Notes: generated by a model not told the origin, from the sequence alone. DNA of 52,048 bases from JANYHF01 sp031393505 (GCA_031393505.1 JANMVX010000330.1:1-52048), one strand, 5' to 3'. Shown: positions 32,755 to 41,608, counted from the first letter of the stretch. A program made the numbers and translations.

Positions 32755-33456
32755 CTACGTCGCGCGCTGCCCGAACAGTACTTTTCGCGCCTCATCGTCC
32801 TGGCTCAGATCGACCTTGCCCTGCTGATCCTTGGCGACGTCGAGCGCACGCTTGACGGCCGGGCGGGCCTCCATGCGCTCCAGCCAGGCCTGGATGTTTG
32901 GAAACTCCTCGATGGTCTGACCTTGCCGTTCGTAAGGACGCACCCACGGAAAACAGGCCATGTCGGCGATCGAGAGCTCACCACAGATGTAGTCCTTGCC
33001 GTCCAGCTGGCGGTTCAACACGCCATAGAGCCGGTTCACTTCATTGGTGTAGCGATCAATCCCGTACTGAATCTTTTCCGGCGCATAATGACGGAAATGG
33101 TGCGTCTGCCCCGCCATCGGGCCGAGCCCGCCCATCTGCCACATCAGCCACTGATCGACGGCGACCCGGCTGCGCTCATCGGTGGGATAGAATTTGCCGG
33201 TCTTGCGGCCGAGGTATTGCAGAATGGCACCGCTCTCGAACACCGAGATCGGTTTTCCACCCGGGCCGTCGGGATCGACGATGGCTGGCATGCGGTTGTT
33301 TGGGGCAATCTTCAAGAAATCAGGGGCGAACTGCTCGCCCTTGCCGATGTTGACCAGATGCACCGTATACGGCAGGTCTGCCTCTTCCAGAAAGATCGAG
33401 ATCTTGTAGGCGTTCGGAGTCGGCCAGACATGCAATTCGATGGGGCGCTGCGCCAT
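32755..33456 (-). CDS. Nu-class glutathione S-transferase (YfcG/YghU-like)
   Basis: A 233-residue GST. The N-terminal thioredoxin-like domain starts WPTPNAYKISIFLEE, the TPN-xx-K form of the Nu class (disulphide-bond oxidoreductases), and continues NNRMPAIVDPDG and FESGAILQYLGRKTG (glutathione site). The helical domain has LSIADMACFPW and ERQGQTIEEFPN. Nu-class enzymes reduce disulphides and peroxides with two glutathiones. The stop lies in the sequence CGTAGGGCGGCGTCTCACGA, which resembles the arms of the palindromic repeats. Confidence 0.92.
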   Translation of the reverse strand: MAQRPIELHVWPTPNAYKISIFLEEADLPYTVHLVNIGKGEQFAPDFLKIAPNNRMPAIVDPDGPGGKPISVFESGAILQYLGRKTGKFYPTDERSRVAVDQWLMWQMGGLGPMAGQTHHFRHYAPEKIQYGIDRYTNEVNRLYGVLNRQLDGKDYICGELSIADMACFPWVRPYERQGQTIEEFPNIQAWLERMEARPAVKRALDVAKDQQGKVDLSQDDEARKVLFGQRAT

Positions 33457-33550
33457 TGGAAAACTCCGATTGTTGATCGTCGGTCATATGCTACTGCAAT
33501 CGCAACGGGGGCAAGAGGGTGTTGGTTCCGGCCCAGGCAGGAGTGTCGTC

Positions 33551-34192
33551 ATGACAAAAGTACGCGTCGCAGGTTTTACAATTTCGCTCGACGGTTTTGG
33601 CGCCGGGCCGGAGCAGAGCCTGGCCGATCCGCTCGGCAAGCGCGGCAAGGAACTGCATCAGTGGTTCGTCGGCACCAAGACGTTCCGCACGATGTTTGGC
33701 GATGGCAGCGGATCGGAGGGGCCGGACGAGGATTTCGCGCGCCGGTCGATGGACAATTTCGGCGCCTTCATCCTGGGACGGAACATGTTCGGCCCGGTGC
33801 GCGGCGCGTGGCCGGACGATAACTGGAAGGGCTGGTGGGGCGACAACCCGCCCTATCACGCGCCGACGTTCATCCTCACGCACCATGCCCGCGATCCGAT
33901 CATGATGGAGGGCGGCACCACGTTCCACTTTGTGACCGATGGTATTGAGGCCGCCCTGGATCGGGCCAAGACGGCGGCGGGCGGCCGCGACGTCAAGATC
34001 GGGGGCGGCGTTTCAACGGTGCGGCAGTATCTCGAAGCGGGGCTGATCGATGAGATGCACTTGGCATTGACGCCGGTTGTTCTTGGGCGCGGCGAGGCGT
34101 TGTTCGATGGCATAGATCTGCCGGCGCTCGGCTTCAAGTCGACCGAACACGTCGCCACCGCGTTCGCGACCCATGTCGTGTTGGCAAAATAG
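33551..34192 (+). CDS. dihydrofolate-reductase-fold (RibD C-terminal-like) reductase
   Basis: A 213-residue protein of the RibD C-terminal/DHFR-like superfamily. Landmarks are VAGFTISLDGFGAGPEQ, FILGRNMFGP and the nucleotide-binding IGGGVSTVRQYLEAGLIDEMHL, then LTPVVLGRGEALF. Likely NADPH-dependent, substrate unknown; this single-domain type is not the riboflavin enzyme itself. Start at ATG 33551; the open frame upstream to 33440 is not needed. It converges on regA with a 12-bp gap. Confidence 0.9.
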   Translation: MTKVRVAGFTISLDGFGAGPEQSLADPLGKRGKELHQWFVGTKTFRTMFGDGSGSEGPDEDFARRSMDNFGAFILGRNMFGPVRGAWPDDNWKGWWGDNPPYHAPTFILTHHARDPIMMEGGTTFHFVTDGIEAALDRAKTAAGGRDVKIGGGVSTVRQYLEAGLIDEMHLALTPVVLGRGEALFDGIDLPALGFKSTEHVATAFATHVVLAK

Positions 34193-34204
34193 GCCGCAGA
34201 AGGA

Positions 34205-34762
34205 CTACTTCGGCGCGCGCTTGGCCAAGATCCGTTGCAGCGTGCGGCGGTGCATGTTGAGCCGCCGCGCCGTCTCCGAGACATTGCGGTCGCACAGCTC
34301 GAACACGCGCTGGATGTGCTCCCAGCGCACGCGGTCCGCCGACATCGGATTTTCCGGCGGCATCGCCTTGTGGTCGCGGTTCGCCAGCAGGGCATTGCAC
34401 ACGTCGTCCGCGTCGGCCGGCTTGGAGAGATAGTCCACCGCGCCCAGCTTCACGGCCGAAACAGCTGTCGCGATATTGCCATAGCCGGTCAGCACCACCA
34501 CGCGCGTGTCCTGGCGCGCGCGCCCCAGCTCTTCGATGACGTCCAGTCCGTTGCCGTCCTCCAGCCGCATGTCGACCACCGCAAAGGCCGGCGCTGCCTT
34601 GCGGATCATGTCGCGCGCTTCGACTACGGTCGCGGCCATGCGCACTTCGAAGCCGCGCAATTCCAGCGCGCGGCCGATACGAGTCAGGAACGCGCGATCA
34701 TCATCGACGATCAGCAGCGTCTTGTCGGCGGGCAATTGCAGTTCGGCGGGCTTGTCGGTCAA
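34205..34762 (-). CDS. regA: RegA/ActR/PrrA-family redox response regulator
   Basis: A 185-residue response regulator. The receiver domain has IVDDDRAF (acidic pair), VVDMRLEDG (phospho-Asp), VLTGYGN and YLSKPAD (Lys). A short Pro-containing linker leads to a Fis-type HTH, VSETARRLNMHRRTLQRIL, the hallmark of the RegA/ActR/PrrA group. These control respiration, carbon and nitrogen fixation or photosynthesis genes in response to redox. Its kinase RegB is encoded upstream on the same strand, but a 299-bp palindromic gap separates them. A TTGACA read on the minus strand (34805-34810) may give regA its own promoter. Confidence 0.95.
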   Translation of the reverse strand: MTDKPAELQLPADKTLLIVDDDRAFLTRIGRALELRGFEVRMAATVVEARDMIRKAAPAFAVVDMRLEDGNGLDVIEELGRARQDTRVVVLTGYGNIATAVSAVKLGAVDYLSKPADADDVCNALLANRDHKAMPPENPMSADRVRWEHIQRVFELCDRNVSETARRLNMHRRTLQRILAKRAPK

Positions 34763-34880
34763 AATCTTCTCCCGTTACCGGGCCACTTTTTTGTTGCGGC
34801 GCAATGTCAATAAGGCGGTCTGTCTCACCACTATTTCAGGGCGAGCGCAAGCGTTGGCGCGGATATGGTTCGAATGGCGG

Positions 34881-35071
34881 GGGGACATGATGTTCATTTT
34901 CGCTGCGCGGAGGTCAAGGTGACGTGCGGTCTACAACGAAAATGAACTTCGTATCCCCGCTCTGCCCGGGACTGCCAAGGCAGAGCGGGGACACGGAGCT
35001 CATCGTCAGCGCCACATTCTCGGCTCATGCCGCCAACGACGGTGTTGGCTGACGATGACCATCATGTCCCC
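34881..35071. repeat. nested palindromic element with GGGGACATGATG ends
   Basis: Outer arms GGGGACATGATG (34881-34892) and CATCATGTCCCC (35060-35071) are perfect. Inside are three more perfect pairs: TTCATTTTCG with CGAAAATGAA (34893-34902, 34937-34946), TCCCCGCTCTGCC with GGCAGAGCGGGGA (34954-34966, 34979-34991) and CATCGTCAGC with GCTGACGATG (35001-35010, 35048-35057). It fills most of the regB-regA gap, and the regB stop codon (TGA, 35062-35064) falls in the outer arm. Confidence 0.88.
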
Positions 35072-36450
35072 AGTTCCGCGTCCAGAGCATCCAGCCCTTT
35101 CGGCCCCGCCCCCTGGAATTTCGCGCGCGGCCAGGACACCTGGACCACCGCTCCGCTCTGGGCCGGCTCGCGATTGGCGATCTCGATTTCAGCGCCCGAG
35201 CGTTCCAGCAGCGTCTTGGCGATGAAAAATCCCAGCCCCAGCCCGCCAGCCTGGCGGTCCGCCGACTGTTCCTCTTTGACGCCTGGACGTTCGGGATGGC
35301 CGCGCGTCGTTACATAAGGATCGCCCAGCGATCCCAGAATCCCGGGCGGAAACCCGGGGCCATCGTCGGTGATTGTGATGGTGACGCGATCGGCGGTCCA
35401 GCCGGCCAGGATGTCCACGCGCGTGCGGGCGAAATCGACGGCGTTCTCGACCAGATTGGTGAGGCCGTAGACCACGCCAGGGCGGCGTTCGGACACCGGC
35501 TCCTCAGCGGACTTGCCCTCCAGGCCAGGCGACGGTCCGGTCGCCACCGAGATCTCTTTCTCGAACACCCGGAACGGCTCGACCGCCTCGTCGATCAGGT
35601 GACTCAGCGGCAGATAGGCGTGCAAGGGATCGCCGAGCGCCGAGCGTTCGGTCAACGTACGAAGAATCTCGCGGCAGCGCTGGGCTTGGCTGCGCAACAG
35701 CTCGACATCTTCGGCCAGGGGACTGTCCTTGGCCAAGCCGCGCTGTATTTCCTTCACCACCACTACGATGGTGCCGAGCGGCGTGCCCAATTCGTGCGCG
35801 GCGGCCGCAGCGAGGCCATCCAGCGCATGCAGCCGTTGCTCGCGCGAGAGCACATGCTCGGTCGCGGCCAGCGCTTCCGACATCTGCCAAGCCTCGCGGG
35901 CCAGGCGGCGGGCGTACAAGCCCATGAACACCATGCCGCACAGGATCGAGGCCCAGACGCCCGCCGTGAAAATCGGCGGCAGCGTGAATTGCAGTCCCGG
36001 ATACCAGGGCAAGGGCCAGTGATAGCGCGTCAGCAGGCCCGCCACGGCGAGGGTGAGCACGCTCAGCACCAGCGTGCTCTCGATCGGCAGGGTGGCGGCT
36101 GCAACCGTAACGGGCGCCACCAAAAGAAACACGAAGGGATTGTCGATGCCGCCCGTCAGATAGAGTAGGCCGCCGAGCTGGGCCATATCGAAGATCAGGA
36201 GCGCCGTTCCGAACGGCACGGACAAGCGGTGGCGGGCGGCAAAGCGCAGTTGCAGCGCCGTGGAAAGCGCCGCCGAGGCCGCGATGGCGCCCAAGCACAA
36301 CCCGATGGGGAGCGGAAAGCCCAGCCCGAAATGCGTGCCCAAGACAACCGCCAGCTGTCCGCAGACGGCGATCCAACGCAGACGCGTCAGCGTTTGTAGC
36401 CTGAGACGGCTGCTGGAGGATTGAAGCCGATGGCGTGGCAGGACCTGCAT
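35062..36450 (-). CDS. regB: RegB/PrrB/ActS-family redox sensor histidine kinase
   Basis: A 462-residue membrane kinase. About six N-terminal helices include the conserved quinone-binding segment LTGGIDNPFVFLL. The phospho-acceptor is AAAHELGTPLGTI, followed by the redox-active Cys in RSQAQRCREIL. ATPase boxes: NLVENAVDFA (N), DDGPGFP (G1) and GLGLGFFIAKTLLERSG (G2). An insertion (GPSPGLEGKSAEEPVSERRPG, partly quoted) before the N box is not typical. The C-terminus ends ELGT with a stop supplied by a palindromic repeat. Start at ATG 36450. It senses quinone pool or redox state and phosphorylates RegA. Confidence 0.93.
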   Translation of the reverse strand: MQVLPRHRLQSSSSRLRLQTLTRLRWIAVCGQLAVVLGTHFGLGFPLPIGLCLGAIAASAALSTALQLRFAARHRLSVPFGTALLIFDMAQLGGLLYLTGGIDNPFVFLLVAPVTVAAATLPIESTLVLSVLTLAVAGLLTRYHWPLPWYPGLQFTLPPIFTAGVWASILCGMVFMGLYARRLAREAWQMSEALAATEHVLSREQRLHALDGLAAAAAHELGTPLGTIVVVVKEIQRGLAKDSPLAEDVELLRSQAQRCREILRTLTERSALGDPLHAYLPLSHLIDEAVEPFRVFEKEISVATGPSPGLEGKSAEEPVSERRPGVVYGLTNLVENAVDFARTRVDILAGWTADRVTITITDDGPGFPPGILGSLGDPYVTTRGHPERPGVKEEQSADRQAGGLGLGFFIAKTLLERSGAEIEIANREPAQSGAVVQVSWPRAKFQGAGPKGLDALDAELGT

Positions 36451-36793
36451 GGAGCGACGTTTCCACCCTCTTTGAGCGCGCCGCCGACCATGGCGTGGGA
36501 GGGGGAGCGGCGCAAGTTTGCTGGCCAAGATTATGGCGTGGGCCGATGCATCTTGCCGCATTGCAACGAGCACGCGGGGTTAATCCACCCGGCCCGCGCT
36601 GCGAATGTGCCGGGGAGCTTTAGTAAGGTATTGGCGAATCGGAGACAAATCGGTAGCCTCAACTGTCAAGCTGGCGCTACGATGGCCTGGCAGGCGGCCG
36701 CAGACTGGGGAGCGGCTCCTGTGGATAAGCTGTTGATAAGCCAGATTGCGGGCGAATTTTCGCTTGGGTCGGGACTTCGGGGGAGGGGCTGAC
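36451..36793. promoter_or_regulatory. regB-phaZ divergent gap with two tandem DnaA-box-like sites
   Basis: A 343-bp gap without a gene. TGTGGATAA (36720-36728, the complement of the DnaA box TTATCCACA) and TGTTGATAA (36731-36739, complement of TTATCAACA) lie in tandem 11 bp apart, one helical turn. They sit about 60 bp upstream of the phaZ start. No AT-rich unwinding region or further boxes were seen. A DnaA-controlled promoter is possible. Confidence 0.5.
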
Positions 36794-38128
36794 GTGCTTT
36801 ATCATTTGTTTGAGCTCGGGCAGGCGGCTGTAGGGCCGGCCCGGTATACGGCCGATGCCTATCGGATGTTTTTCGACAATCCATTCAATCCCATGTCGCA
36901 TACTGCGGTCGGCCGGGGCGCCGTGGCGGCCTGCGAAGTGTTCGAGCGCACCACGCGCCGCTACTCCAAGCCCTCGTTCGGGATTTCGGCGACGCCGAGC
37001 CGGTCCGGCGTGGTCGATGTGCGCGAAAGGGTGGTCTGGCAAAGCCCTTTTTGCCGTGTGATTCATTTCAGCCGTGATTTACCGGCGGATCGGGTCGCCG
37101 ATCCCAAGGTGCTGCTGGTGGCCCCCATGTCGGGCCATCACGCCACGTTGTTGCGCGGCACCGTCAAGGCGCTGCTGCCCGAGCACGAAGTGTTCATCAC
37201 CGACTGGACGGACGCGCGCAACATTCCGCTCGATGCCGGCCGTTTCGATCTCGACAGCTACATCGACCATATGATCGCGATGTTCCGCATGTTCGCCGGC
37301 GATGTGCATGTGGTGGCGGTATGTCAGCCATCCGTCCCGGTGCTGGCGGCCGTCTCGCATATGGAGAAGATTGGCGATCCGGCCGTTCCCGCCTCCATGG
37401 TGCTTATGGGCGGACCAATCGATACCCGCATCAGTCCGACGGCGGTGAACAAGATGGCGGCGGAAAAGCCAATCAACTGGTTCAAGAATAATGTCATTAC
37501 AACTGTGCCTTGGCCCAATTCAGGGCGCGGGCGCGAAGTATATCCGGGGTTTCTACAACTCTCAGGTTTCATGACAATGAACCTGGATCGCCACATCAAT
37601 GCCCACAAAGACTTGTTTCTTCATCTTGTGCGCGGCGATGGCGATTCGGCGCAGAAGCACAGGGAATTCTACGACGAGTATCTTGCTGTGATGGATTTGT
37701 CGGCCGAGTTTTACTTGCAAACCGTGGAGAGCGCCTTCATCCGGCACGATCTCGCCAAGGGCAGCATGATGTTCCGGCGCGAGACTGTGCAGCCGCAGGC
37801 GATTAAGCGCACGGCGCTGATGACGGTTGAGGGCGAGCACGACGATATTACCGGGCTGGGCCAATGCCAGGCCGCGCACAAGTTGTGCTCAAGCCTCACT
37901 GATAACCAGCGCTTGCACTATGTGCTGCCGGGCGTCGGCCACTATGGCATCTTCAACGGTTCGCGCTTCCGGTCCGACCTGTTGCCGCGCATCGCCGGCT
38001 TCGTGCGCCAGTACGACGCTCCGTTCGGCCGGCGCGGCGCGCAAGGGGCGGTGGGCCCGTCGATTGCTGCGGTGTCCAGTTCGGAGATCGCGGTCAAGCC
38101 GTTGTCGTTACTGTCCGATGCGCCTTGA
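36794..38128 (+). CDS. phaZ: intracellular polyhydroxyalkanoate depolymerase
   Basis: A 444-residue PhaZ that mobilises stored polyhydroxybutyrate granules. The N-terminus LYHLFELGQAAVGPARYTAD and the run FFDNPFNPMSHTAVGR are family features. The catalytic nucleophile is the Cys of VVAVCQPSVPVLAA, in place of the lipase Ser, as in Ralstonia-type PhaZ1. The Asp lies in VEGEHDDITG and the His in GVGHYGIFNG. No signal peptide, fitting a cytoplasmic enzyme. Start at GTG 36794 with GGGAGGGG just upstream. The upstream gap has DnaA-box-like sites. Confidence 0.95.
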   Translation: MLYHLFELGQAAVGPARYTADAYRMFFDNPFNPMSHTAVGRGAVAACEVFERTTRRYSKPSFGISATPSRSGVVDVRERVVWQSPFCRVIHFSRDLPADRVADPKVLLVAPMSGHHATLLRGTVKALLPEHEVFITDWTDARNIPLDAGRFDLDSYIDHMIAMFRMFAGDVHVVAVCQPSVPVLAAVSHMEKIGDPAVPASMVLMGGPIDTRISPTAVNKMAAEKPINWFKNNVITTVPWPNSGRGREVYPGFLQLSGFMTMNLDRHINAHKDLFLHLVRGDGDSAQKHREFYDEYLAVMDLSAEFYLQTVESAFIRHDLAKGSMMFRRETVQPQAIKRTALMTVEGEHDDITGLGQCQAAHKLCSSLTDNQRLHYVLPGVGHYGIFNGSRFRSDLLPRIAGFVRQYDAPFGRRGAQGAVGPSIAAVSSSEIAVKPLSLLSDAP

Positions 38129-38264
38129 GCCATTGGGGAAATGGTGGAAACGAATAACCCGGGCTTTCGTCCCGGCAAGAGTGATGAGGGCGCTGCAACG
38201 GTTCGTCCGTAACCGGGGCGTCCTTGTCGGTGGCGCAAAAGCCCTGTGTGCAAGGAGCGGAGAC

Positions 38265-39140
38265 GTGGCGAAGGCAACCAGAGTACGGCTGAACCGGTCA
38301 ACCGGCGGCGATGGTTTGGAACAGGCGTTGCGCGCCGCGCTCAAACGCGAGCAGGGACTGGAAGTCTTTGGACTGAACACTCCCGTGCAGGTGCGCCGGC
38401 ACCCCGCGGCGCGCCGGTTGACCCTGCGCGTGAGCCAGGTGCGACGTGAGGTCGTTCTGACCATCCCGCCGGGCGGCAGCCTTTTGGAGGCCGGAAAATT
38501 CGTCGGCCAACATATGGATTGGGTGCGCCAACGGCTTGAGGCCTTGCCAGCGCAGGTCGATCTGATCCAAGGCGCGCGCATCCTCTATCGTGGCGAACCG
38601 CATCTTATTGAGATGCTAGGGCCGACCCGTCACCAGCGCATCGCCTGGAGCGAAGGCACGCGCGCCGCACGCGCGGCTTTGAAGGATCTCGTCGAGGCCG
38701 CCGCGCCCAGCCGCAAAGCGCGCGTGGCGTTGCCCGATAAATTGCTGCCGAAACTGTGCGTGAGCGGCCATGCCGAACACGCGCCGCGGCGTCTGCGCGA
38801 CTGGCTGATCAAACAGGCGCACGAGGAGTTATCCAAGCGCGTTGCGTTTCATACCTCTAATCTCGGACTGAAGGCGAGCCGTGTCTCTGTGCGCGACCAA
38901 ACCAGCCGTTGGGGCTCGTGCTCATCGGCGCGCGTGTTGTCGTTCTCGTGGCGCTTGATCCTGGCTCCCTCGTTCGTGCTCGACTATGTCGCCGCGCACG
39001 AAGTCGCACATCTGAAAGAGATGAACCACGGCCCGCGCTTCTGGGCGCTGGTGCGCAAAACCATGCCTCGCATGGAGGATGCGCGCCGCTGGCTGAAGAA
39101 GCACGGCGCCGAGTTGCACCGCTATGCCTTGCCGGGTTGA
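38265..39140 (+). CDS. YgjP/DUF45-type M48-like metallopeptidase
   Basis: A 291-residue protein of the YgjP-like (DUF45) family with a WLM/SprT-like zinc metalloprotease core: VAAHEVAHLKEMNHGPRFW, giving HEVAH as HExxH and the third ligand in NHGPRF. The N-terminal half has VRRHPAARRLTLRVS and VVLTIPPGGS, and later RDQTSRWGSCSS, all typical. Start taken at GTG 38265, preceded by AAGGAG 7 bp upstream; ATG 38184 in the same frame lacks this and would add 27 residues. The substrate is unknown. Confidence 0.88.
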   Translation: MAKATRVRLNRSTGGDGLEQALRAALKREQGLEVFGLNTPVQVRRHPAARRLTLRVSQVRREVVLTIPPGGSLLEAGKFVGQHMDWVRQRLEALPAQVDLIQGARILYRGEPHLIEMLGPTRHQRIAWSEGTRAARAALKDLVEAAAPSRKARVALPDKLLPKLCVSGHAEHAPRRLRDWLIKQAHEELSKRVAFHTSNLGLKASRVSVRDQTSRWGSCSSARVLSFSWRLILAPSFVLDYVAAHEVAHLKEMNHGPRFWALVRKTMPRMEDARRWLKKHGAELHRYALPG

Positions 39141-39160
39141 GTTGGAATACGGCTGGTAAC

Positions 39161-39188
39161 GTAGGGGCGCACTGCTGTGCGCCCCAAC
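39161..39188. repeat. GTAGGGGCG-class palindrome
   Basis: GTAGGGGCGCAC, a 4-base centre, then GTGCGCCCCAAC: the same arm words as the copy at 15991-16012, 20 bp after the metallopeptidase stop. Confidence 0.75.
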
Positions 39189-39286
39189 ATTGCTAGCTAC
39201 CGGCATAGTCAAAAAGTAACCATCGTAGCGTTCGAGTAGGGCTTCGGCCAACGGCCACATTCGGCCGGCTCAAAGGACGCTTACGG

Positions 39287-41296
39287 ATGCTTGCGAAGTA
39301 CCGGCCGAACGGCGGCTGGCGCCATTGGCTCACCTGCTTGTCGCGCTATAACAAGCGCGCGCTGCTGGTCGTCAACGACTTCGCCATGCTGGCGTTTGCG
39401 GTCTGGGCGTCCTACTCTTTCCGTCTGAACACGTTCTATCTGCCGCCGAACGGCGTAGTCGCGCTGTTCTTGATGACGGCGCCGGTCATCGGGATCGTGC
39501 TGTTTCATTGCTTCGGCCTCTACAAGATGGTGACGCGCTTCATCGGGCCAAGCGGCGCACAGCGTGTTCTGCTGGCTACCAGCCTGACGGCGTTTCTTTG
39601 GACCACACTGCTGTGGTTGGCGCGGCTGTGGGATCCGACGCAGAACGGCAATTTGATCGTGCCTCGTTTCAGCGTCATATTGTTCGCGTTCGTAAGTGGC
39701 GTCTTGGTCTGGGGGAGCCGCCAGTTCGCCGGCTGGGTGCTCAACGCCTCACCGGATGCGATTGCTTTGGAAAACAGCGCCGTATCGAGGCGCGTGTTGA
39801 TCTACGGCGCCGGCGCGACCGGCGTGCAGTTGCTGAATTCCCTGCAGCAGACTCGCGGCTACAAGGCCATTGGTTTCATCGACGAACGACCGACATTGCA
39901 CGGCCAGATGGTGGCGGGACTGAAAGTGTTCCGCCCCCTGCGCATCGGCCGGCTGATCGCCGAGCACAAGATCGACGAGATCCTGGTGGCGATCCCGGAG
40001 GCCTCGCGGGCGCGCCGCCGCACCATCTTGAGGCGGCTGGAAGTCTACAAGGTCGGCTTGAAAACGCTTCCCGGCCTGGCCGATATCGCGTCGGGCCGCG
40101 TTGGTGTCAGCGATCTCAGGGCTGTGTCGGCGAGCGATCTGCTCGGACGGGATCGCGTGAAGCCGGATGGTGCCCTGTTGCGCCGCTCGATCATCGGCAA
40201 AGCCGTGCTGGTGACGGGGGCGGGCGGCTCGATCGGCTCGGAGCTGGCGCGCCAGATCTATGCGCTCAATCCAAAACGCCTGGTTTTGCTGGATGTTTCA
40301 GAACCCGCGCTGTTCGAAATCGAGCAGGAGCTGAAATCGGCCGCGCGTCGTCGAAAGCTTGATCCGGAGACCGACGGCATCGTCACCGTGCTGGGTTCGA
40401 TCCACGACGAGGGCGTGATTCGGCGCACGTTGCAGGATTGTGGCATTGAGACCATTTTCCACGCCGCCGCCTACAAGCACGTGCCGATGGTGGAGCACAA
40501 TCCCGCGGTCGGCATCCGGAACAACACTTTTGGCACGCGCGTCTTGGCCGACGCGGCGCGCGATTTCGGCGTCGAGCGCTTCGTGCTGATCTCCACCGAC
40601 AAGGCGGTGCGCCCCACCAACATCATGGGGGCAAGCAAGCGGCTGGCGGAACTGTACCTGCAGGCGCTCTCGGGCGACGCTGTCGGCAAGACCGTGTTCA
40701 CCATGGTGCGGTTCGGAAATGTGCTGGATTCCTCGGGGTCCGTGGTGCGGTTGTTCCGCAAGCAGATCGAAAACGGCGGGCCAGTGACAGTGACCCATCC
40801 CGATATCATCCGCTATTTCATGTCGATTCCCGAGGCTGCCGAGTTGGTGATCCAGGCCGGCGCGATGGCGCATGGCGGGGAAGTCTTCGTACTCGACATG
40901 GGCGCCGCCGTGAAGATCGACGCGCTCGCCCGCTCCATGATCAAGCATGTCGGCCTGAAGGTGAAGGACGAGACCAATCCCGCAGGCGACATCGCGATTA
41001 TTTATACGGGGCTTCGTCCTGGAGAAAAGCTGTATGAAGAGCTTCACATCAACGAGCTGACGACGATTACGGCGCATCCGCGCATTCGCCGCAGCCTGGA
41101 GCCGGGGCTGAACATGGACGAGCTGGAGCGCGAGCTGTCGGCGCTGAACACGGCGCTGGCGACGGCCGATCTCGACGCCATCCACGCCGTGCTGAAGCGC
41201 ACCGTGGAAGGCTATGTGCCCGACAAACGGCATCTGGACGTACCCGCATCGTCCGGGTCGGCGCCGGGCATTGTCGCAGTTCGCGTGCTGCACTAG
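39287..41296 (+). CDS. membrane-bound UDP-sugar epimerase/dehydratase (CapD/WbpM/FlaA1-like)
   Basis: A 669-residue polysaccharide biosynthesis protein. About four N-terminal membrane helices (from LLVVNDFAMLAFAVWASY) are followed by a CoA-binding-like Rossmann domain (RVLIYGAGATGVQLL, residues about 160-270) and an extended SDR domain (AVLVTGAGGSIGSELARQ at about 310). The active-site region AAAYKHVPMVEHNP and STDKAVRPTNIMGASKR match 4,6-dehydratases of the WbpM/PglF/CapD family, which act on UDP-GlcNAc-type sugars. No other glycan genes are next to it. A long dispersed repeat starts 25 bp after its stop. Confidence 0.93.
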   Translation: MLAKYRPNGGWRHWLTCLSRYNKRALLVVNDFAMLAFAVWASYSFRLNTFYLPPNGVVALFLMTAPVIGIVLFHCFGLYKMVTRFIGPSGAQRVLLATSLTAFLWTTLLWLARLWDPTQNGNLIVPRFSVILFAFVSGVLVWGSRQFAGWVLNASPDAIALENSAVSRRVLIYGAGATGVQLLNSLQQTRGYKAIGFIDERPTLHGQMVAGLKVFRPLRIGRLIAEHKIDEILVAIPEASRARRRTILRRLEVYKVGLKTLPGLADIASGRVGVSDLRAVSASDLLGRDRVKPDGALLRRSIIGKAVLVTGAGGSIGSELARQIYALNPKRLVLLDVSEPALFEIEQELKSAARRRKLDPETDGIVTVLGSIHDEGVIRRTLQDCGIETIFHAAAYKHVPMVEHNPAVGIRNNTFGTRVLADAARDFGVERFVLISTDKAVRPTNIMGASKRLAELYLQALSGDAVGKTVFTMVRFGNVLDSSGSVVRLFRKQIENGGPVTVTHPDIIRYFMSIPEAAELVIQAGAMAHGGEVFVLDMGAAVKIDALARSMIKHVGLKVKDETNPAGDIAIIYTGLRPGEKLYEELHINELTTITAHPRIRRSLEPGLNMDELERELSALNTALATADLDAIHAVLKRTVEGYVPDKRHLDVPASSGSAPGIVAVRVLH

Positions 41297-41320
41297 ACTA
41301 AAAGCGGTCTTTGCCGCAGG

Positions 41321-41585
41321 CCTCTCCTCTCCCCCTTCTTCAGGGGGAGAGGAGACCGCGTCTCGCAGCGCGTTTCAGCGCAAGAGCCACGCGGTCGGTG
41401 AGGGGCAGCAACTTGCGCCGAACCTGTTGAGACCTGTACGGAGCAAGCGGCTGCCCCTCACCTGTCGCTATTTTCCTCGGCTTCGCCTCGGAGCGACATC
41501 CTCTCCCCCAAAAATGGGGGAGAGGAAAAAAACCAAGCCTCGCCGCGTGCACTCCTTCTCCCCCGCTTTCCGGGGGAGGAGGCAA
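41321..41585. repeat. dispersed repeat with CTCTCCCCC/GGGGGAGAG ends (copy 2)
   Basis: Shares with 32507-32713 the opening hairpin, GAGACCGCGTCTCGCAG, CAAGAGCCACGCGGTCGGTG and GAGGGGCAGC, then GGAGCAAGCGG and a final CTCTCCCCC...GGGGGAGAG pair; an extra CTTCTCCCCC...GGGGGAGGAG pair follows. No open frame or transposase lies in it. It fills the gap after the epimerase gene. Confidence 0.85.
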
Positions 41586-41608
41586 TCCACTTCGCCCTTG
41601 AGGTAAGC

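Noticed and set aside
34866..34880. tRNA-like T-loop word GGTTCGAATGG
   Set aside because: No cloverleaf or acceptor stem could be built around it.
36421..36792. Open frame of 123 residues in the regB-phaZ gap
   Set aside because: No ribosome site, no family features, and composition unlike a real gene; it overlaps the promoter region of phaZ.
36600..36793. Replication origin near the DnaA-box-like sites
   Set aside because: Only two boxes were seen, with no AT-rich unwinding region and no typical origin-flanking genes.
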